Made by a program: the position numbers and the translations under genes. From Piscinibacter defluvii (GTDB lineage Bacteria; Pseudomonadota; Gammaproteobacteria; Burkholderiales; Burkholderiaceae_C), in NCBI RefSeq assembly GCF_004011805.1, contig NZ_RCHJ01000022.1, positions 1 to 64,000 of the forward strand: a stretch of DNA of 64,000 nt. Direction: 5' to 3'. Below, one piece after another: positions 25,317-33,812 of the stretch. The number at the start of each line of letters is the position of its first letter. Position 1 is the first letter of the stretch. The notes under the pieces were generated by a model, which did no database searches, was not told the DNA's origin, and saw only the letters and a program-made list of their open reading frames with translations.

Positions 25317-25712
25317 ATGGCCAAGGTGATCCACACGATGATCCGGGTGCTCGACCTGGACAAGTCGCTCAAGTTCTACGGCGACGTGCTCGGCGTCAGC
25401 GAGTCGTACCGGCTCGATTTCCCCGACTTCGCGCTCGTGTACCTGCGCAATGCCGAGAACGACGTCGAGATCGAGCTCACGCTGAACAAGGGCCGCACCG
25501 AGCCCTACACACACGGCACCGGGTATGGCCACATCGGCGTCGTGGTCGATGACGCGCCCGCCGCGCACGCGGCGCTGGTGGCCAAGGGCTACGAACCGGC
25601 GCCGGTGAAGGAGTTCAAGCGCGGCGACGAGCTGCTCGCGCGCTTCTTCTTCATCCAGGACCCCGACGGCTACAAGATTGAACTACTGGAAAGGCACGGC
25701 CATTACCAGTAG
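25317..25712 (+). CDS. Glyoxalase I-like protein (VOC family)
   Basis: A 131-aa metalloenzyme of the vicinal-oxygen-chelate fold. Metal ligands are recognisable: His6, the Glu of VEIELT, the His of YGHIG and the Glu of YKIELLE, matching the set of canonical GloA. The canonical role is isomerisation of the methylglyoxal-glutathione hemithioacetal. A second glyoxalase in this window (37573-37965) is closer to housekeeping GloA. This copy belongs to the dehydrogenase operon, perhaps dealing with reactive carbonyl products of sugar oxidation. Confidence 0.88.
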   Translation: MAKVIHTMIRVLDLDKSLKFYGDVLGVSESYRLDFPDFALVYLRNAENDVEIELTLNKGRTEPYTHGTGYGHIGVVVDDAPAAHAALVAKGYEPAPVKEFKRGDELLARFFFIQDPDGYKIELLERHGHYQ

Positions 25713-25781
25713 ATTGCGTCGCAGCGATGCCCAGGAGGCGGGGATCGCGGCATCACCCACAACACGCCCCAGGAGACAACC

Positions 25782-27077
25782 TTGAAGACGACGTCCGTAC
25801 CGTTCGCGTTGGCCGCAATGGCCTGCGCCGCCATGCTGGCGCTGCCCGCCGTGGCCCAGCAGAACCTCGAGAAGCTCAAGCAGATGAAGGTCGCCACCAC
25901 CGACCTGAACATTCCGGTGGTGCCGCAGGAGGGCAAGAACGCCGCGGCGATCCGCGAGAACCTCAAGCGCGTCAAGCTGCCGCCGGGCTTCAAGATCGAC
26001 CTGTTCGCGATCGTGCCCGACGCGCGCCACATGGCCATCGCGCCCTCCACCAACATGCTGTTCGTCGGCACGCGCAAGACCACCGTCTGGGCCGTGACCG
26101 ACCGCAACAGCGACGGCGTGGCCGACGAGGTGAAGTCCTTCGCGCCCTCGCTGAAGTTCACCAACCCGAACGGCGTGTGCTGGACCAAGGACGGCTTCCT
26201 GATCGTGGCCGAGCACAACCGGGTGCTGAACTTCCCGGCCGCCGAGTTCTTCTACGAGGGCCCGGACGTCGCGGTGATCGAGGTGGTGTCGCAGGGCAAG
26301 CTGATCCCGCCCGAGGAGGAGTCGTACAACCACGGCGCGCGCACCTGCCGCGTCAGCGACGACGGCAAGCTCTACATCACGCTGGGCCAGCCGTACAACG
26401 TGCAGCCCAGGGAAAAGGTGGCGATGTACGAGCAGATCGGCATCGGCGGCATGGTGCGCCTGAATCCGTTCGACGGCTCGGGCCGCGAGGTGGTCGCCAA
26501 GGGCGTGCGCAACTCGGTCGGCATGGACATCAACCCGAAGGACAAGACGGTCTGGTTCACCGACAACCAGACCGACGGCATGGGCGACGACACGCCCCCG
26601 GGCGAGCTCAACCGCATCACCAAGCCCGGTGGCGGCGGCGAGCACTTCGGCTACCCGTTCATCCACGGCAACAGCGTGCAGATCGCCGGCACCTCGGCCG
26701 CGCCCGACCTGAAGGACATGAAGCCGCCGGCCCAGTGGACCAAGCCGCAGATCGAGTTCCCGGCGCACCAGGCGCAGCTCGGCATGACCTTCTACAACGG
26801 CAAGATGTTCCCGGCGCAGTACCAGGGCGGCATCTTCGTGGCGGCGCACGGCTCGTGGAACCGCACCAAGGCGAGCGGCGGGCTGGTCAACTTCGTCTCG
26901 ATGAAGGCGGACGGCACGGCCGACAAGAGCTCCGTCTTCGCCGAGGGCTGGCTCGACAGCGAGACCGGCACCTATCGCGGCCGCCCGGTCGACGTGGCGG
27001 TGATGAAGGACGGGTCGCTGCTGGTGTCGGACGACTACGCCGGCGCGATCTACCGCATCACCTACAGCGCTCCGTGA
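25782..27077 (+). CDS. PQQ-dependent sugar (sorbosone-type) dehydrogenase
   Basis: A 431-aa secreted protein. The start is TTG 25782 with AGGAGA at 25771-25776, and it is followed by a signal peptide (about residues 1-25, ending ALPAVAQ). The mature chain has the six-bladed propeller signatures of GSDH/sorbosone dehydrogenases: HMAIAPSTNMLFVGTR, YNHGARTCRVSDDGKLYITLG, LNPFDGSGREVVAKGVRNSVGMDI, DNQTDGMGDD and HGSWNRT. It oxidises an aldose or similar sugar in the periplasm and needs the cofactor PQQ. No PQQ biosynthesis genes are nearby; the TonB receptor at 27537 may import it. Its stop overlaps the cytochrome start. Confidence 0.9.
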   Translation: MKTTSVPFALAAMACAAMLALPAVAQQNLEKLKQMKVATTDLNIPVVPQEGKNAAAIRENLKRVKLPPGFKIDLFAIVPDARHMAIAPSTNMLFVGTRKTTVWAVTDRNSDGVADEVKSFAPSLKFTNPNGVCWTKDGFLIVAEHNRVLNFPAAEFFYEGPDVAVIEVVSQGKLIPPEEESYNHGARTCRVSDDGKLYITLGQPYNVQPREKVAMYEQIGIGGMVRLNPFDGSGREVVAKGVRNSVGMDINPKDKTVWFTDNQTDGMGDDTPPGELNRITKPGGGGEHFGYPFIHGNSVQIAGTSAAPDLKDMKPPAQWTKPQIEFPAHQAQLGMTFYNGKMFPAQYQGGIFVAAHGSWNRTKASGGLVNFVSMKADGTADKSSVFAEGWLDSETGTYRGRPVDVAVMKDGSLLVSDDYAGAIYRITYSAP

Positions 27078-27394
27078 CCGTTCGCTCCCTGCTGTGCCTG
27101 CTGGCCGTCGCGCTGCCCGGCGCGGCGGCCGCGGCGGGCGACCCGGCGACGGGTCGCCTGCGCGCCAACACCTGCAACGTCTGCCATGGCGCCAACGGCA
27201 TGGGTGCGACGCCGGACGCCCCGCACCTGGCGGGGCAGCCGGCGATCTACCTGGCCGCGCAGCTGCGTGCCTTCCGCAGCGGCGCGCGCAAGCACGAGGT
27301 GATGAACGTGATGGCCAAGCCGCTGTCGGACGAGGACATCGAGCACCTGGCCGCCTGGTACGCCTCGCTCCAGATCGAGGTCAAGGCGCCCTGA
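27074..27394 (+). CDS. Periplasmic monoheme cytochrome c
   Basis: A 106-aa class I cytochrome with a signal peptide of about 21 residues and a single heme site Cys34-x-x-Cys37-His38 (CNVCH). The distal Met is probably in the HEVMNVMAKPLSDEDI segment. The GTG start at 27074 overlaps the TGA of the PQQ dehydrogenase (GTGA), implying translational coupling. Inferred role: electron acceptor of the PQQ or FAD dehydrogenase, passing electrons to a terminal oxidase. Confidence 0.9.
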   Translation: MTVRSLLCLLAVALPGAAAAAGDPATGRLRANTCNVCHGANGMGATPDAPHLAGQPAIYLAAQLRAFRSGARKHEVMNVMAKPLSDEDIEHLAAWYASLQIEVKAP

Positions 27395-27536
27395 GCTGCC
27401 GCGACGGGCCGCGCTTGACGCGCGACAGGGCGGGCTCCAGAAAATCTCTAACGGCAAACCCCGTCGCTGCGCGCGGCGGGTTCGCATAGGCTCGCTGCGC
27501 GCCGCCAGGCGCCCATGACAACGAACCCCGAGCCTC

Positions 27537-29675
27537 ATGATCCGCCGTTCCCTGCTGAGCGCCGCCCTCGCTGCGGCCTTCCCCGCCGTCGCCCAGGTCA
27601 CCCTCGACCCGGTCGTGATCTCCGCCGAGCGCACGCGCCAGACCACCTTCGAGGCGCCGGCCGCCATCAGCGCGGTGACGCGCGAGGTGATCGACGGCGG
27701 CATGCAGGTCAACCTCTCCGAGGTGTTGAACCGCGTGCCCGGCATCAGCATCCTGAACCGGCAGAACTACGCGCAGGACCTGCAGCTGTCGATCCGCGGC
27801 TTCGGCGCGCGCTCGACCTTCGGCATCCGCGGCGTGCGGCTGATCGTCGACGGCATCCCCGCGACCATGCCCGACGGCCAGGGCCAGGCCTCCAGCATCG
27901 CGCTCTCGTCGGCGCAGCGCATCGAGGTGCTGCGCGGCCCGCTGGCGCAGCTCTACGGCAACGCGGCCGGCGGCGTGGTGCAGGTGTTCACCGGGCCGGA
28001 CGGCGAGGGCGCCTCGGCCACCGGCAGCCTGGCCACCGGCTCGTTCGGCCAGCAGCGCCTGGGCGCGCGCTTCTCCTACGGCGGCAGCGAGAACGACGTG
28101 GTGCTCGACGCCTCGCGCTTCACCACCGACGGCTGGCGCCAGCATGCCGCGGCCGAGCGCAACCAGATCAACGCGAAATGGGAGCGCCGCTTCGACGCGC
28201 AGTCGCGCTTCTCGCTGGTGGCCAACGTGCTCGACCAGCCGTTCTCGCAGGATCCGATCGGCCTGCGCCGCGAGCAATGGCAGGCCGACCCGCGCCAGGC
28301 CGACTCCGCCGCGCTCGACCAGGACGCCGGCAAGGTGGTCGCGCAGCGCCAGATCGGCGCCGTCTACGAGCGTGCGCTGTCGGACGCGACGCTGCTGAGC
28401 ACGCGGCTGTACTTCGGCTCGCGCGAGCTCGACAACCGGCTCTCCACCCCGCTGGGCCCGCAGTTCTCCAACACCTCCAGCGGCGGCATCGTGCAGTTCG
28501 AGCGCGGCTACGCCGGCCTGGGGGTGCAAGTCGAGCACCGCATCCGGCTCGGCGAGCAGCGCCAGCTGCGCCTGACCGGCGGCGTCGAGTTCGACCGCAT
28601 GAACGAGGACCGCCAGGGCTACATCAACGACGCCGGCACCCAGGGCGCGCTCAAGCGCGACGAGCACAACAGCGTGCGCAACAGCGACCTGTACGGCCAG
28701 GCCGCGTTCGACCTGACGAACACGCTGACGCTGAGCGCCGGCGCGCGCGCCAGCCGGGTGCGCTTCCACACCGACGACCTGTTCGTCCGCCCGGCACCCA
28801 GCCCCGACCAGCGTGACAACGGCGACGACAGCGGCAGCCTGAAGTTCTCCGCCACCAACCCGGTGGCCGGGCTGAGCTGGCGTCCGGTGCCGAGCCTGAA
28901 CCTGTACGCCAACGTCGGCCGCGGCTTCGAGACGCCGACCTTCACCGAGCTGTCGTACCGGCCGGCCTGCGGCACGCCGGCCCCCGTGGGCTGCGTCGAG
29001 ACCGGGCTGAACACCGACCTGAAGGCCTCGCGCAGCCGGCATGCGGAGATCGGCGCGAAGTGGAAGATCGCCGACGGCCAGCGCCTGGATGCCGCGCTGT
29101 TCGACATCGCGACACGCGACGAGATCATCGTCGACACCAACAGCGGCGGCCGCACCACCTTCAAGAACGCCGGCCGCACCTCGCGCCGCGGCGCCGAGCT
29201 GAGCTACCTGGGGCGCTACGGCCCGGCCTGGCGCGCGACGCTCGCGCTGACCGCCTTGCGCGCACGCTTCGACGAGACCTTCGTCAGCGGCAGCGGCCCG
29301 AGCGCGACGACCATCCCCGCCGGCAATCGGTTGCCGGGCACGCCCGAGCGCAGCGCGTTCGCCGAGCTGGCCTGGACGCCGCCCGGCGCCTGGGGCGGCT
29401 TCAACGCCGGCGTCGAGCTGGTGCACACCGGCAAGCTGTACGTGAACGACGCCAACAGCGACGCGGCCCCGGCGGCCACGGTGCTGAACCTGCGAGCCGG
29501 ATTCGCGCAGCAGGTCGAGGGCTGGACGTTCAGCCAGCTGCTGCGCGTGGACAACGCGACCGACCGCAACTACGCCGGCTCGGTGATCGTCAACGAGGGC
29601 CAGTCGCGCTTCTTCGAGCCGGCCCTGCCGCGCAACTGGCTGCTCGCCTTCACCGCACGCCACACCTTCAAATAG
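27537..29675 (+). CDS. pqqU: TonB-dependent receptor, PqqU (YncD)-like
   Basis: A 712-aa outer-membrane receptor with an 18-residue signal. The plug domain holds NRVPGISILNRQNYAQ, SIRGFGARSTFGIRG, VDGIPATMPDGQGQ and VEVLRGPLAQLYGNAAGGV; the barrel carries RGFETPTFTELSYR, SSGGRTTFKNAGRTSRRGAELS-like and GSVIVNEGQSRFFEP segments. These match E. coli YncD (PqqU), the high-affinity PQQ receptor, segment by segment as I recall that sequence, from plug to terminal strand. It lies 142 bp after a PQQ-dehydrogenase/cytochrome operon that has no PQQ biosynthesis genes. Together this supports PQQ uptake. The assignment rests on remembered similarity and should be read as strong inference. Confidence 0.8.
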   Translation: MIRRSLLSAALAAAFPAVAQVTLDPVVISAERTRQTTFEAPAAISAVTREVIDGGMQVNLSEVLNRVPGISILNRQNYAQDLQLSIRGFGARSTFGIRGVRLIVDGIPATMPDGQGQASSIALSSAQRIEVLRGPLAQLYGNAAGGVVQVFTGPDGEGASATGSLATGSFGQQRLGARFSYGGSENDVVLDASRFTTDGWRQHAAAERNQINAKWERRFDAQSRFSLVANVLDQPFSQDPIGLRREQWQADPRQADSAALDQDAGKVVAQRQIGAVYERALSDATLLSTRLYFGSRELDNRLSTPLGPQFSNTSSGGIVQFERGYAGLGVQVEHRIRLGEQRQLRLTGGVEFDRMNEDRQGYINDAGTQGALKRDEHNSVRNSDLYGQAAFDLTNTLTLSAGARASRVRFHTDDLFVRPAPSPDQRDNGDDSGSLKFSATNPVAGLSWRPVPSLNLYANVGRGFETPTFTELSYRPACGTPAPVGCVETGLNTDLKASRSRHAEIGAKWKIADGQRLDAALFDIATRDEIIVDTNSGGRTTFKNAGRTSRRGAELSYLGRYGPAWRATLALTALRARFDETFVSGSGPSATTIPAGNRLPGTPERSAFAELAWTPPGAWGGFNAGVELVHTGKLYVNDANSDAAPAATVLNLRAGFAQQVEGWTFSQLLRVDNATDRNYAGSVIVNEGQSRFFEPALPRNWLLAFTARHTFK

Positions 29676-29727
29676 GTTCTTCCGTAAGCTCGGCCGGTGC
29701 CGGCCGACCGAGCCGCAGGAGAACCCG

Positions 29728-30264
29728 ATGAAAGAGCAACTTCAGACCATCACGCTGGGCGGCGGCTGCTTCTGGTGCGTCGAGGCCGTGTACGAACGCG
29801 TGCGCGGCGTCGTTGCGGTCGAGTCCGGCTACGCCAACGGCGAGACGCCGAACCCGAGCTACGAGCAGGTCTGCAGCGGCCGCACCGGCCATGTCGAGGT
29901 CGTGCGCGTGAGCTTCGACCCGGCGCAGATCGGCCTGCGCGAGATCCTCGAGATCTTCTTCGTGGTGCACGACCCGACCACGCTGAACCGCCAGGGCAAC
30001 GACGTCGGCACGCAGTACCGCTCCGGCATCTACGTACACGACGCCGAGCAGGAACGCGTGGCGCGCGAGGTGCTGGCCGAGGTGAACGCGCACCACGGCG
30101 GACGTGTCGTCACCGAGCTGATGCCCGAGCGCAGCTACACCCGCGCCGAGGACTACCACCAGCACTACTTCGCGAACCACCCGAACCAGGGCTACTGCGC
30201 GTTCGTGGTGGCGCCCAAGGTGGCCAAGTTCCAGAAGACCTTCGCGGACCGGGTGAAGCCTTAG
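29728..30264 (+). CDS. msrA: Peptide methionine sulfoxide reductase A
   Basis: A 178-aa cytoplasmic repair enzyme that reduces methionine-S-sulfoxide. The active-site motif GGGCFWC is at residues 11-17 with catalytic Cys14. Downstream conserved blocks are ESGYANGETPNPSYEQVCSGRTGHVEVV, NRQGNDVGTQYRSGIY and AEDYHQHYFANHPNQGYC, the last with a resolving-type Cys. Length is normal. Its TAG stop lies within the left arm of the palindromic element at 30261-30533, so the element abuts or slightly replaced the gene's end. Confidence 0.96.
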   Translation: MKEQLQTITLGGGCFWCVEAVYERVRGVVAVESGYANGETPNPSYEQVCSGRTGHVEVVRVSFDPAQIGLREILEIFFVVHDPTTLNRQGNDVGTQYRSGIYVHDAEQERVAREVLAEVNAHHGGRVVTELMPERSYTRAEDYHQHYFANHPNQGYCAFVVAPKVAKFQKTFADRVKP

Positions 30265-30533
30265 GAGTCTGCGCGGCAGAAACCCAGGCCCGCGCCGGGC
30301 GGCCAAGGCCGCTGGCGAAGGCGCGGCGCGCGGCGCGGGCTGGCCGCCCGCGCAAGCGGCGCAACGCGCACCAGCGGCCTTGGGTGCCCGGCCCGGAGGG
30401 TTGAGCCCGCCAAGGGGCGCATGCGTCGTTGCACCCCTGGCCCGGGCGGCCAGCCCGGGCGGCGGGCTGCGCCTAGCCTGCGCCCCTTGGCGGGCTCAAC
30501 GCGGGCCTGGGTTTCTGCCGCGCAAACTCCTAA
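30261..30533. repeat. 273-bp multi-palindrome element with 34-bp terminal inverted repeats
   Basis: The terminal arms 30261-30294 and 30500-30533 are inverted repeats of 34 bp with one mismatch. Inside are a 13-bp perfect stem (30303-30315 with 30371-30383) and a 22-bp perfect stem (30400-30421 with 30479-30500). The second stem encloses GCCCGGGC repeated at 30440-30447 and 30453-30460. Folded, it gives an outer stem with two long arms. It begins in the msrA stop codon and ends 13 bp before the next ATG. No open frame inside it looks real. It could be a MITE-like repeat, a bidirectional transcription boundary, or both. No target-site duplication is evident. Confidence 0.75.
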
Positions 30534-30546
30534 ACTCTCGCCCTCC

Positions 30547-30885
30547 ATGGGCCGAGCCGCAACCTTCCTGCGCCGCCAGCTGCACCTGCTGCTGGCGCTG
30601 GTGCTGTTCGCGCAGACGCTCGGCCTGGTGCACCGCGTGCTGCATGCGCCGTCGGTGCATCCGACGGCGGCGCAGGCGGAGCACGACTTCGGCCACGACG
30701 CTGGCGACATCGACTGCCGGCTGTTCGACCAGCTGGCCCACGCCGACATCGCCTTCGGCACGCCGGCCCCGGCCGTCGCCGAGGCGCGGCCGCTGCCGCC
30801 GGCGGCACAGCTTCCGGCCGGCCGCCTGGCCCCGCAGGCGAGCGGTTTCCTCGCCCGCGGTCCGCCGCCTTCCGTTCGCGCCTGA
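30547..30885 (+). CDS. Small membrane-anchored or exported protein, uncharacterised
   Basis: A 112-aa protein with a basic N-terminus and one hydrophobic segment (about residues 8-28, LHLLLALVLFAQTLGLVHRV). A polar region follows with several His and one Cys (HRVLHAPSVH, EHDFGHDAGDIDCRLFDQLAHADIAF) and then an Ala/Pro-rich tail. It resembles the small His-containing proteins encoded next to metal-uptake TonB receptors, in the DUF2946 style, but I cannot assign a family. It precedes the ZnuD-like receptor by 87 bp. Role could be metal binding or sensing in the periplasm. Confidence 0.6.
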   Translation: MGRAATFLRRQLHLLLALVLFAQTLGLVHRVLHAPSVHPTAAQAEHDFGHDAGDIDCRLFDQLAHADIAFGTPAPAVAEARPLPPAAQLPAGRLAPQASGFLARGPPPSVRA

Positions 30886-30892
30886 GCCTCGC

Positions 30893-30945
30893 GCCGCCCT
30901 GCCGGGCGGCTGTCGTGCGCGCCTGCCGCCTTCGGGCGGGTGCGC
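30893..30945 (+). promoter_or_regulatory. Two tandem hairpins before the TonB receptor gene
   Basis: A perfect 7-bp stem GCCGCCC/GGGCGGC (30893-30910, loop TGCC) is followed by a second stem-loop around GCCGCC-TTC-GGGCGG (about 30917-30945). They fill most of the 87-bp gap between the small protein and the receptor. There is no T-run, so termination would be Rho-dependent or partial; a differential-expression or stability structure is also possible. Confidence 0.35.
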
Positions 30946-30972
30946 AGCATTTCTGCGAACGGAACCCTTCCC

Positions 30973-32973
30973 ATGTCTTCTCCTGCCTTTGCCGGCCGGC
31001 GCCTCGCGCCGGTCGTCGCGGGCCTGCTCGCGGCCGCCGCCCAGGCGCAGACGAGCACGCTCGCGCCGGTGCAGATCACCGGCAACCCCTTGCGCTCCGA
31101 GACCACCGCCACGCCGGCCACCGTGCTCGCCGGCGACGAGCTGGTGCTGCGCCGCGGCGCCTCGCTCGGCGAGACCCTGGCCGGCCAGCCCGGCGTCGCC
31201 TCCACCTGGTTCGGGCCGAACGCCAACCGGCCGGTGATCCGCGGCCTGGACGGCGACCGCATCCGCATCCTCGAGAACGCCGGCGCCTCGTTCGACGCCT
31301 CCAGCCTGAGCTTCGACCATGCCGTGCCGATCGACCCGCTGGTGGTCGAGCGCGTCGAGGTGCTGCGCGGCCCGGCCGCGCTGCTGTACGGCGGCAACGC
31401 GGTCGGCGGGGTGGTCAACACGATCGACAACCGCATCCCGCGCCAGCCGGTGCGTTCGCTGGGCGGGGCCGTCGAGGCGCGTGTCGGCGGCGCGGACGCC
31501 GAACGTGGCGGCGCGGCGCTGGTGGAGTCGGGCAACGGCGAGCTCGCGGTGCATGTCGACGCCTTCGGCCGCGAGACCTCCGACCTGCACGTGCCGCGCT
31601 TCACGCCGGTCGACGCCGGCGTGCCGCTCGACCCGGCGACACGCGTGCGCAACTCGGCCGCACGCGCCAGCGGCGGCGCGCTCGGCTTGTCGCGCACCAG
31701 CGCCGACGGCTACATCGGCATCGCCGGCGACCTGCTGGACAGCCGCTACGGCGTGGTCGCCGAGCCGGACGTGACGATCCGCCTGGAGCGCGAGCGCCTC
31801 GCGCTGGCCGGCGAGCGACGCGGGCTGGACGGCGCGCTGCGCAGCCTGCGCGCCCAGTTCAGCCGCACCGTCTACCGGCACCAGGAGATCGAGGGCGGCG
31901 GCGAGGTCGGCACGACCTTCGACCACCGCGGCAGCGCCGGCCGCATCGAGCTCGAACACGCGCCGCTGGGCGCCTGGCGCGGGGTGGTCGGCCTGCAAGG
32001 GGAGGAGGCGGTGTTCTCCGCACTCGGCGAGGAGGCCTTCGTGCCGGGCACGCGCACCCGCTCGCTCGGGTTGTTCGCCCTCGAGGAGGCCGATTGGAGC
32101 GGCGGCCGCTTCGGCGCCGGCGTGCGCGTGGAGCGGGTGCGCGTCGCGTCGGACGGCGACGCGGCCGGTGCCGAACCGCGCTTCGGCGCGCCGGCCGAGC
32201 GTCGCTTCACGCCCGGCAGCGCGTCGCTGTCGAACCTGTGGACCTTCCGGCCCGGCTGGGGCCTGGCGACGACGCTGAGCCTGACGCAGCGGGCCCCGAC
32301 CTCGTTCGAACTGTTCGCCAACGGTGTGCACGCCGCCACCGGCGCCTACGAGCGCGGCGACGCCTCGCTGGCCGCCGAGCGCAGCCGCCACGCGGAGCTG
32401 GCGCTGCAATGGCAGCGCGGCGAGGACCGGCTGCGCGCCGGGGTCTACGTGGCGCGCTTCGCCAACTACATCGCGCTGGAGGTGACCGGCAACACCGTCG
32501 AGGACGTGCCCGAGTACGTCTTCCGCGCGGTGCGGGCGCGGTTTGCCGGGCTCGAGGTCGAGGGCCGGCACCGGCTGCTGGAGGCGCCCTGGACGCTCAC
32601 GCTGGAAGGCAACGCCAGCCTCACGCGTGCCAGCAACGCCGACACCGGCGCGCCGCTGCCGCGCATCGCGCCTCTGCGCGCGCTGCTCGCGCTCGAGGCG
32701 GCGCAGGGGCCCTGGCGGCTGCGGGCGGAGGTCGACCATGCGGCACGCCAGGACCGCTTCGGTGCCGGCGACCAGGCCACGCCGGGCTGGACCCTGCTGA
32801 ACCTCGCGTTGGCGCGGCGCGTCGCGCTGGCTGGCAGCGAGGCGCTGTGGTTCCTCAAGCTGAACAACGCGGGCGACCGGCTCGCCACCAGCGCCTCGGC
32901 CCTCCAGACCGTGCGTGACCTGGCGCCGCTGCCGGGCCGCGCGCTGAAGGCCGGCCTGCGCGTGGTGTTCTGA
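30973..32973 (+). CDS. TonB-dependent receptor, ZnuD-like
   Basis: A 666-aa outer-membrane receptor with a signal peptide (about residues 1-25). The plug motifs are NRPVIRGLDGDRIRILENAGASFDASSLSFDHAVPIDPL and VERVEVLRGPAALLYGGNAVGGVVNTIDNRIP, the pattern of the ZnuD zinc/haem receptor group. Barrel strands end with the aromatic VVF terminus. ATG 30973 gives a clean signal peptide; an upstream ATG at 30940 is less likely. Substrate (zinc?) is inferred from family only; no AT-rich Zur-type box is visible upstream. Confidence 0.85.
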   Translation: MSSPAFAGRRLAPVVAGLLAAAAQAQTSTLAPVQITGNPLRSETTATPATVLAGDELVLRRGASLGETLAGQPGVASTWFGPNANRPVIRGLDGDRIRILENAGASFDASSLSFDHAVPIDPLVVERVEVLRGPAALLYGGNAVGGVVNTIDNRIPRQPVRSLGGAVEARVGGADAERGGAALVESGNGELAVHVDAFGRETSDLHVPRFTPVDAGVPLDPATRVRNSAARASGGALGLSRTSADGYIGIAGDLLDSRYGVVAEPDVTIRLERERLALAGERRGLDGALRSLRAQFSRTVYRHQEIEGGGEVGTTFDHRGSAGRIELEHAPLGAWRGVVGLQGEEAVFSALGEEAFVPGTRTRSLGLFALEEADWSGGRFGAGVRVERVRVASDGDAAGAEPRFGAPAERRFTPGSASLSNLWTFRPGWGLATTLSLTQRAPTSFELFANGVHAATGAYERGDASLAAERSRHAELALQWQRGEDRLRAGVYVARFANYIALEVTGNTVEDVPEYVFRAVRARFAGLEVEGRHRLLEAPWTLTLEGNASLTRASNADTGAPLPRIAPLRALLALEAAQGPWRLRAEVDHAARQDRFGAGDQATPGWTLLNLALARRVALAGSEALWFLKLNNAGDRLATSASALQTVRDLAPLPGRALKAGLRVVF

Positions 32974-32988
32974 GGCTCGCCGCGTTCG

Positions 32989-33639
32989 TCAAGGCGCCAG
33001 GCGCTCGCGCACCCAGCCCTCGCCCTCGCGCCGGTAGCGCAGCCGGTCGTGCAGGCGCGAGGGCCGACCCTGCCAGAACTCGAAGCGGTCGGGCACCAGC
33101 CGGTAGCCGCCCCAGTGCGGCGGGCGCGGCGGGTGCAGCAGGTACTGCGCGCCGAACTTCGCCGCGTTGGCCACCAGCACGGCGCGCGAGGAGATCACCT
33201 GGCTTTGCGGCGAGGCCCAGGCGCCGATGCGCGAGTCGAGCGGACGCGACGCGTAGTAGGCATCGGATTCGGCCGCGTCGACCTTGTCGACGCGGCCCTC
33301 GATGCGCACCACGCGCTCGAGCTCGACCCAGTGGAACTGCAGCGCCGCGAACGGGTTGCCCGCCAGCTCGCGGCCCTTGCGGCTCTCGTAGTTGGTGTAC
33401 CAGACGATGCCGCGGGCGTCGAAGCCCTTGATCAGCACCACGCGCGTCGACGGCCGGCCGTCGGCGCCGACGGTGGCCAGGGTCATCGCATTGGGCTCGG
33501 GCAGCTCGGCCTCGATGGCCTGCTGCAGCCATTGTTCGAACTGCTGCAGCGGGTCGGCCGCGCTGGCCGATTCGTCGAGCGCGGCGCGTTCGTAGCTCTT
33601 GCGCAGGTCGGCCAGGCGCGCCTTGTCGTGCGTATCCAT
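32989..33639 (-). CDS. pdxH: Pyridoxine/pyridoxamine 5'-phosphate oxidase
   Basis: A 216-aa FMN enzyme making pyridoxal 5'-phosphate. Conserved blocks are [65 protein letters not shown] and the C-terminal [29 protein letters not shown], which carries the FMN/PLP-binding Arg and His. Length is normal. It is convergent with the ZnuD-like receptor (15-bp gap). The PLP it makes is used, for example, by SerC encoded in this window. Confidence 0.96.
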   Translation of the reverse strand: MDTHDKARLADLRKSYERAALDESASAADPLQQFEQWLQQAIEAELPEPNAMTLATVGADGRPSTRVVLIKGFDARGIVWYTNYESRKGRELAGNPFAALQFHWVELERVVRIEGRVDKVDAAESDAYYASRPLDSRIGAWASPQSQVISSRAVLVANAAKFGAQYLLHPPRPPHWGGYRLVPDRFEFWQGRPSRLHDRLRYRREGEGWVRERLAP

Positions 33640-33812
33640 CGCGCCGCAGTATAGGGAGCGCGGAATACAACCCGCAGAAACCCACCTGAAACTTCTTACT
33701 AGGCAAATCTGCGTACGGGGAAGGCCTTAAGTGAAGCTCCCACTACCTCGCGCGGGGTGCGGCTCCCATCCTCGTCCACAGGGAACAACAACAAGGAATT
33801 GGAGTGGCGCTG

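Noticed and set aside
29690-29707. Hairpin TCGGCCGG-TG-CCGGCCGA between the PqqU-like gene and msrA, as a terminator
   Set aside because: The loop is only two bases and no T-run follows on either strand; it may be chance in GC-rich DNA.
33674-33684. GCAGAAACCCA as a decayed copy of the 30261-30533 terminal repeat
   Set aside because: Only 11 bp match and none of the inner stems is present.
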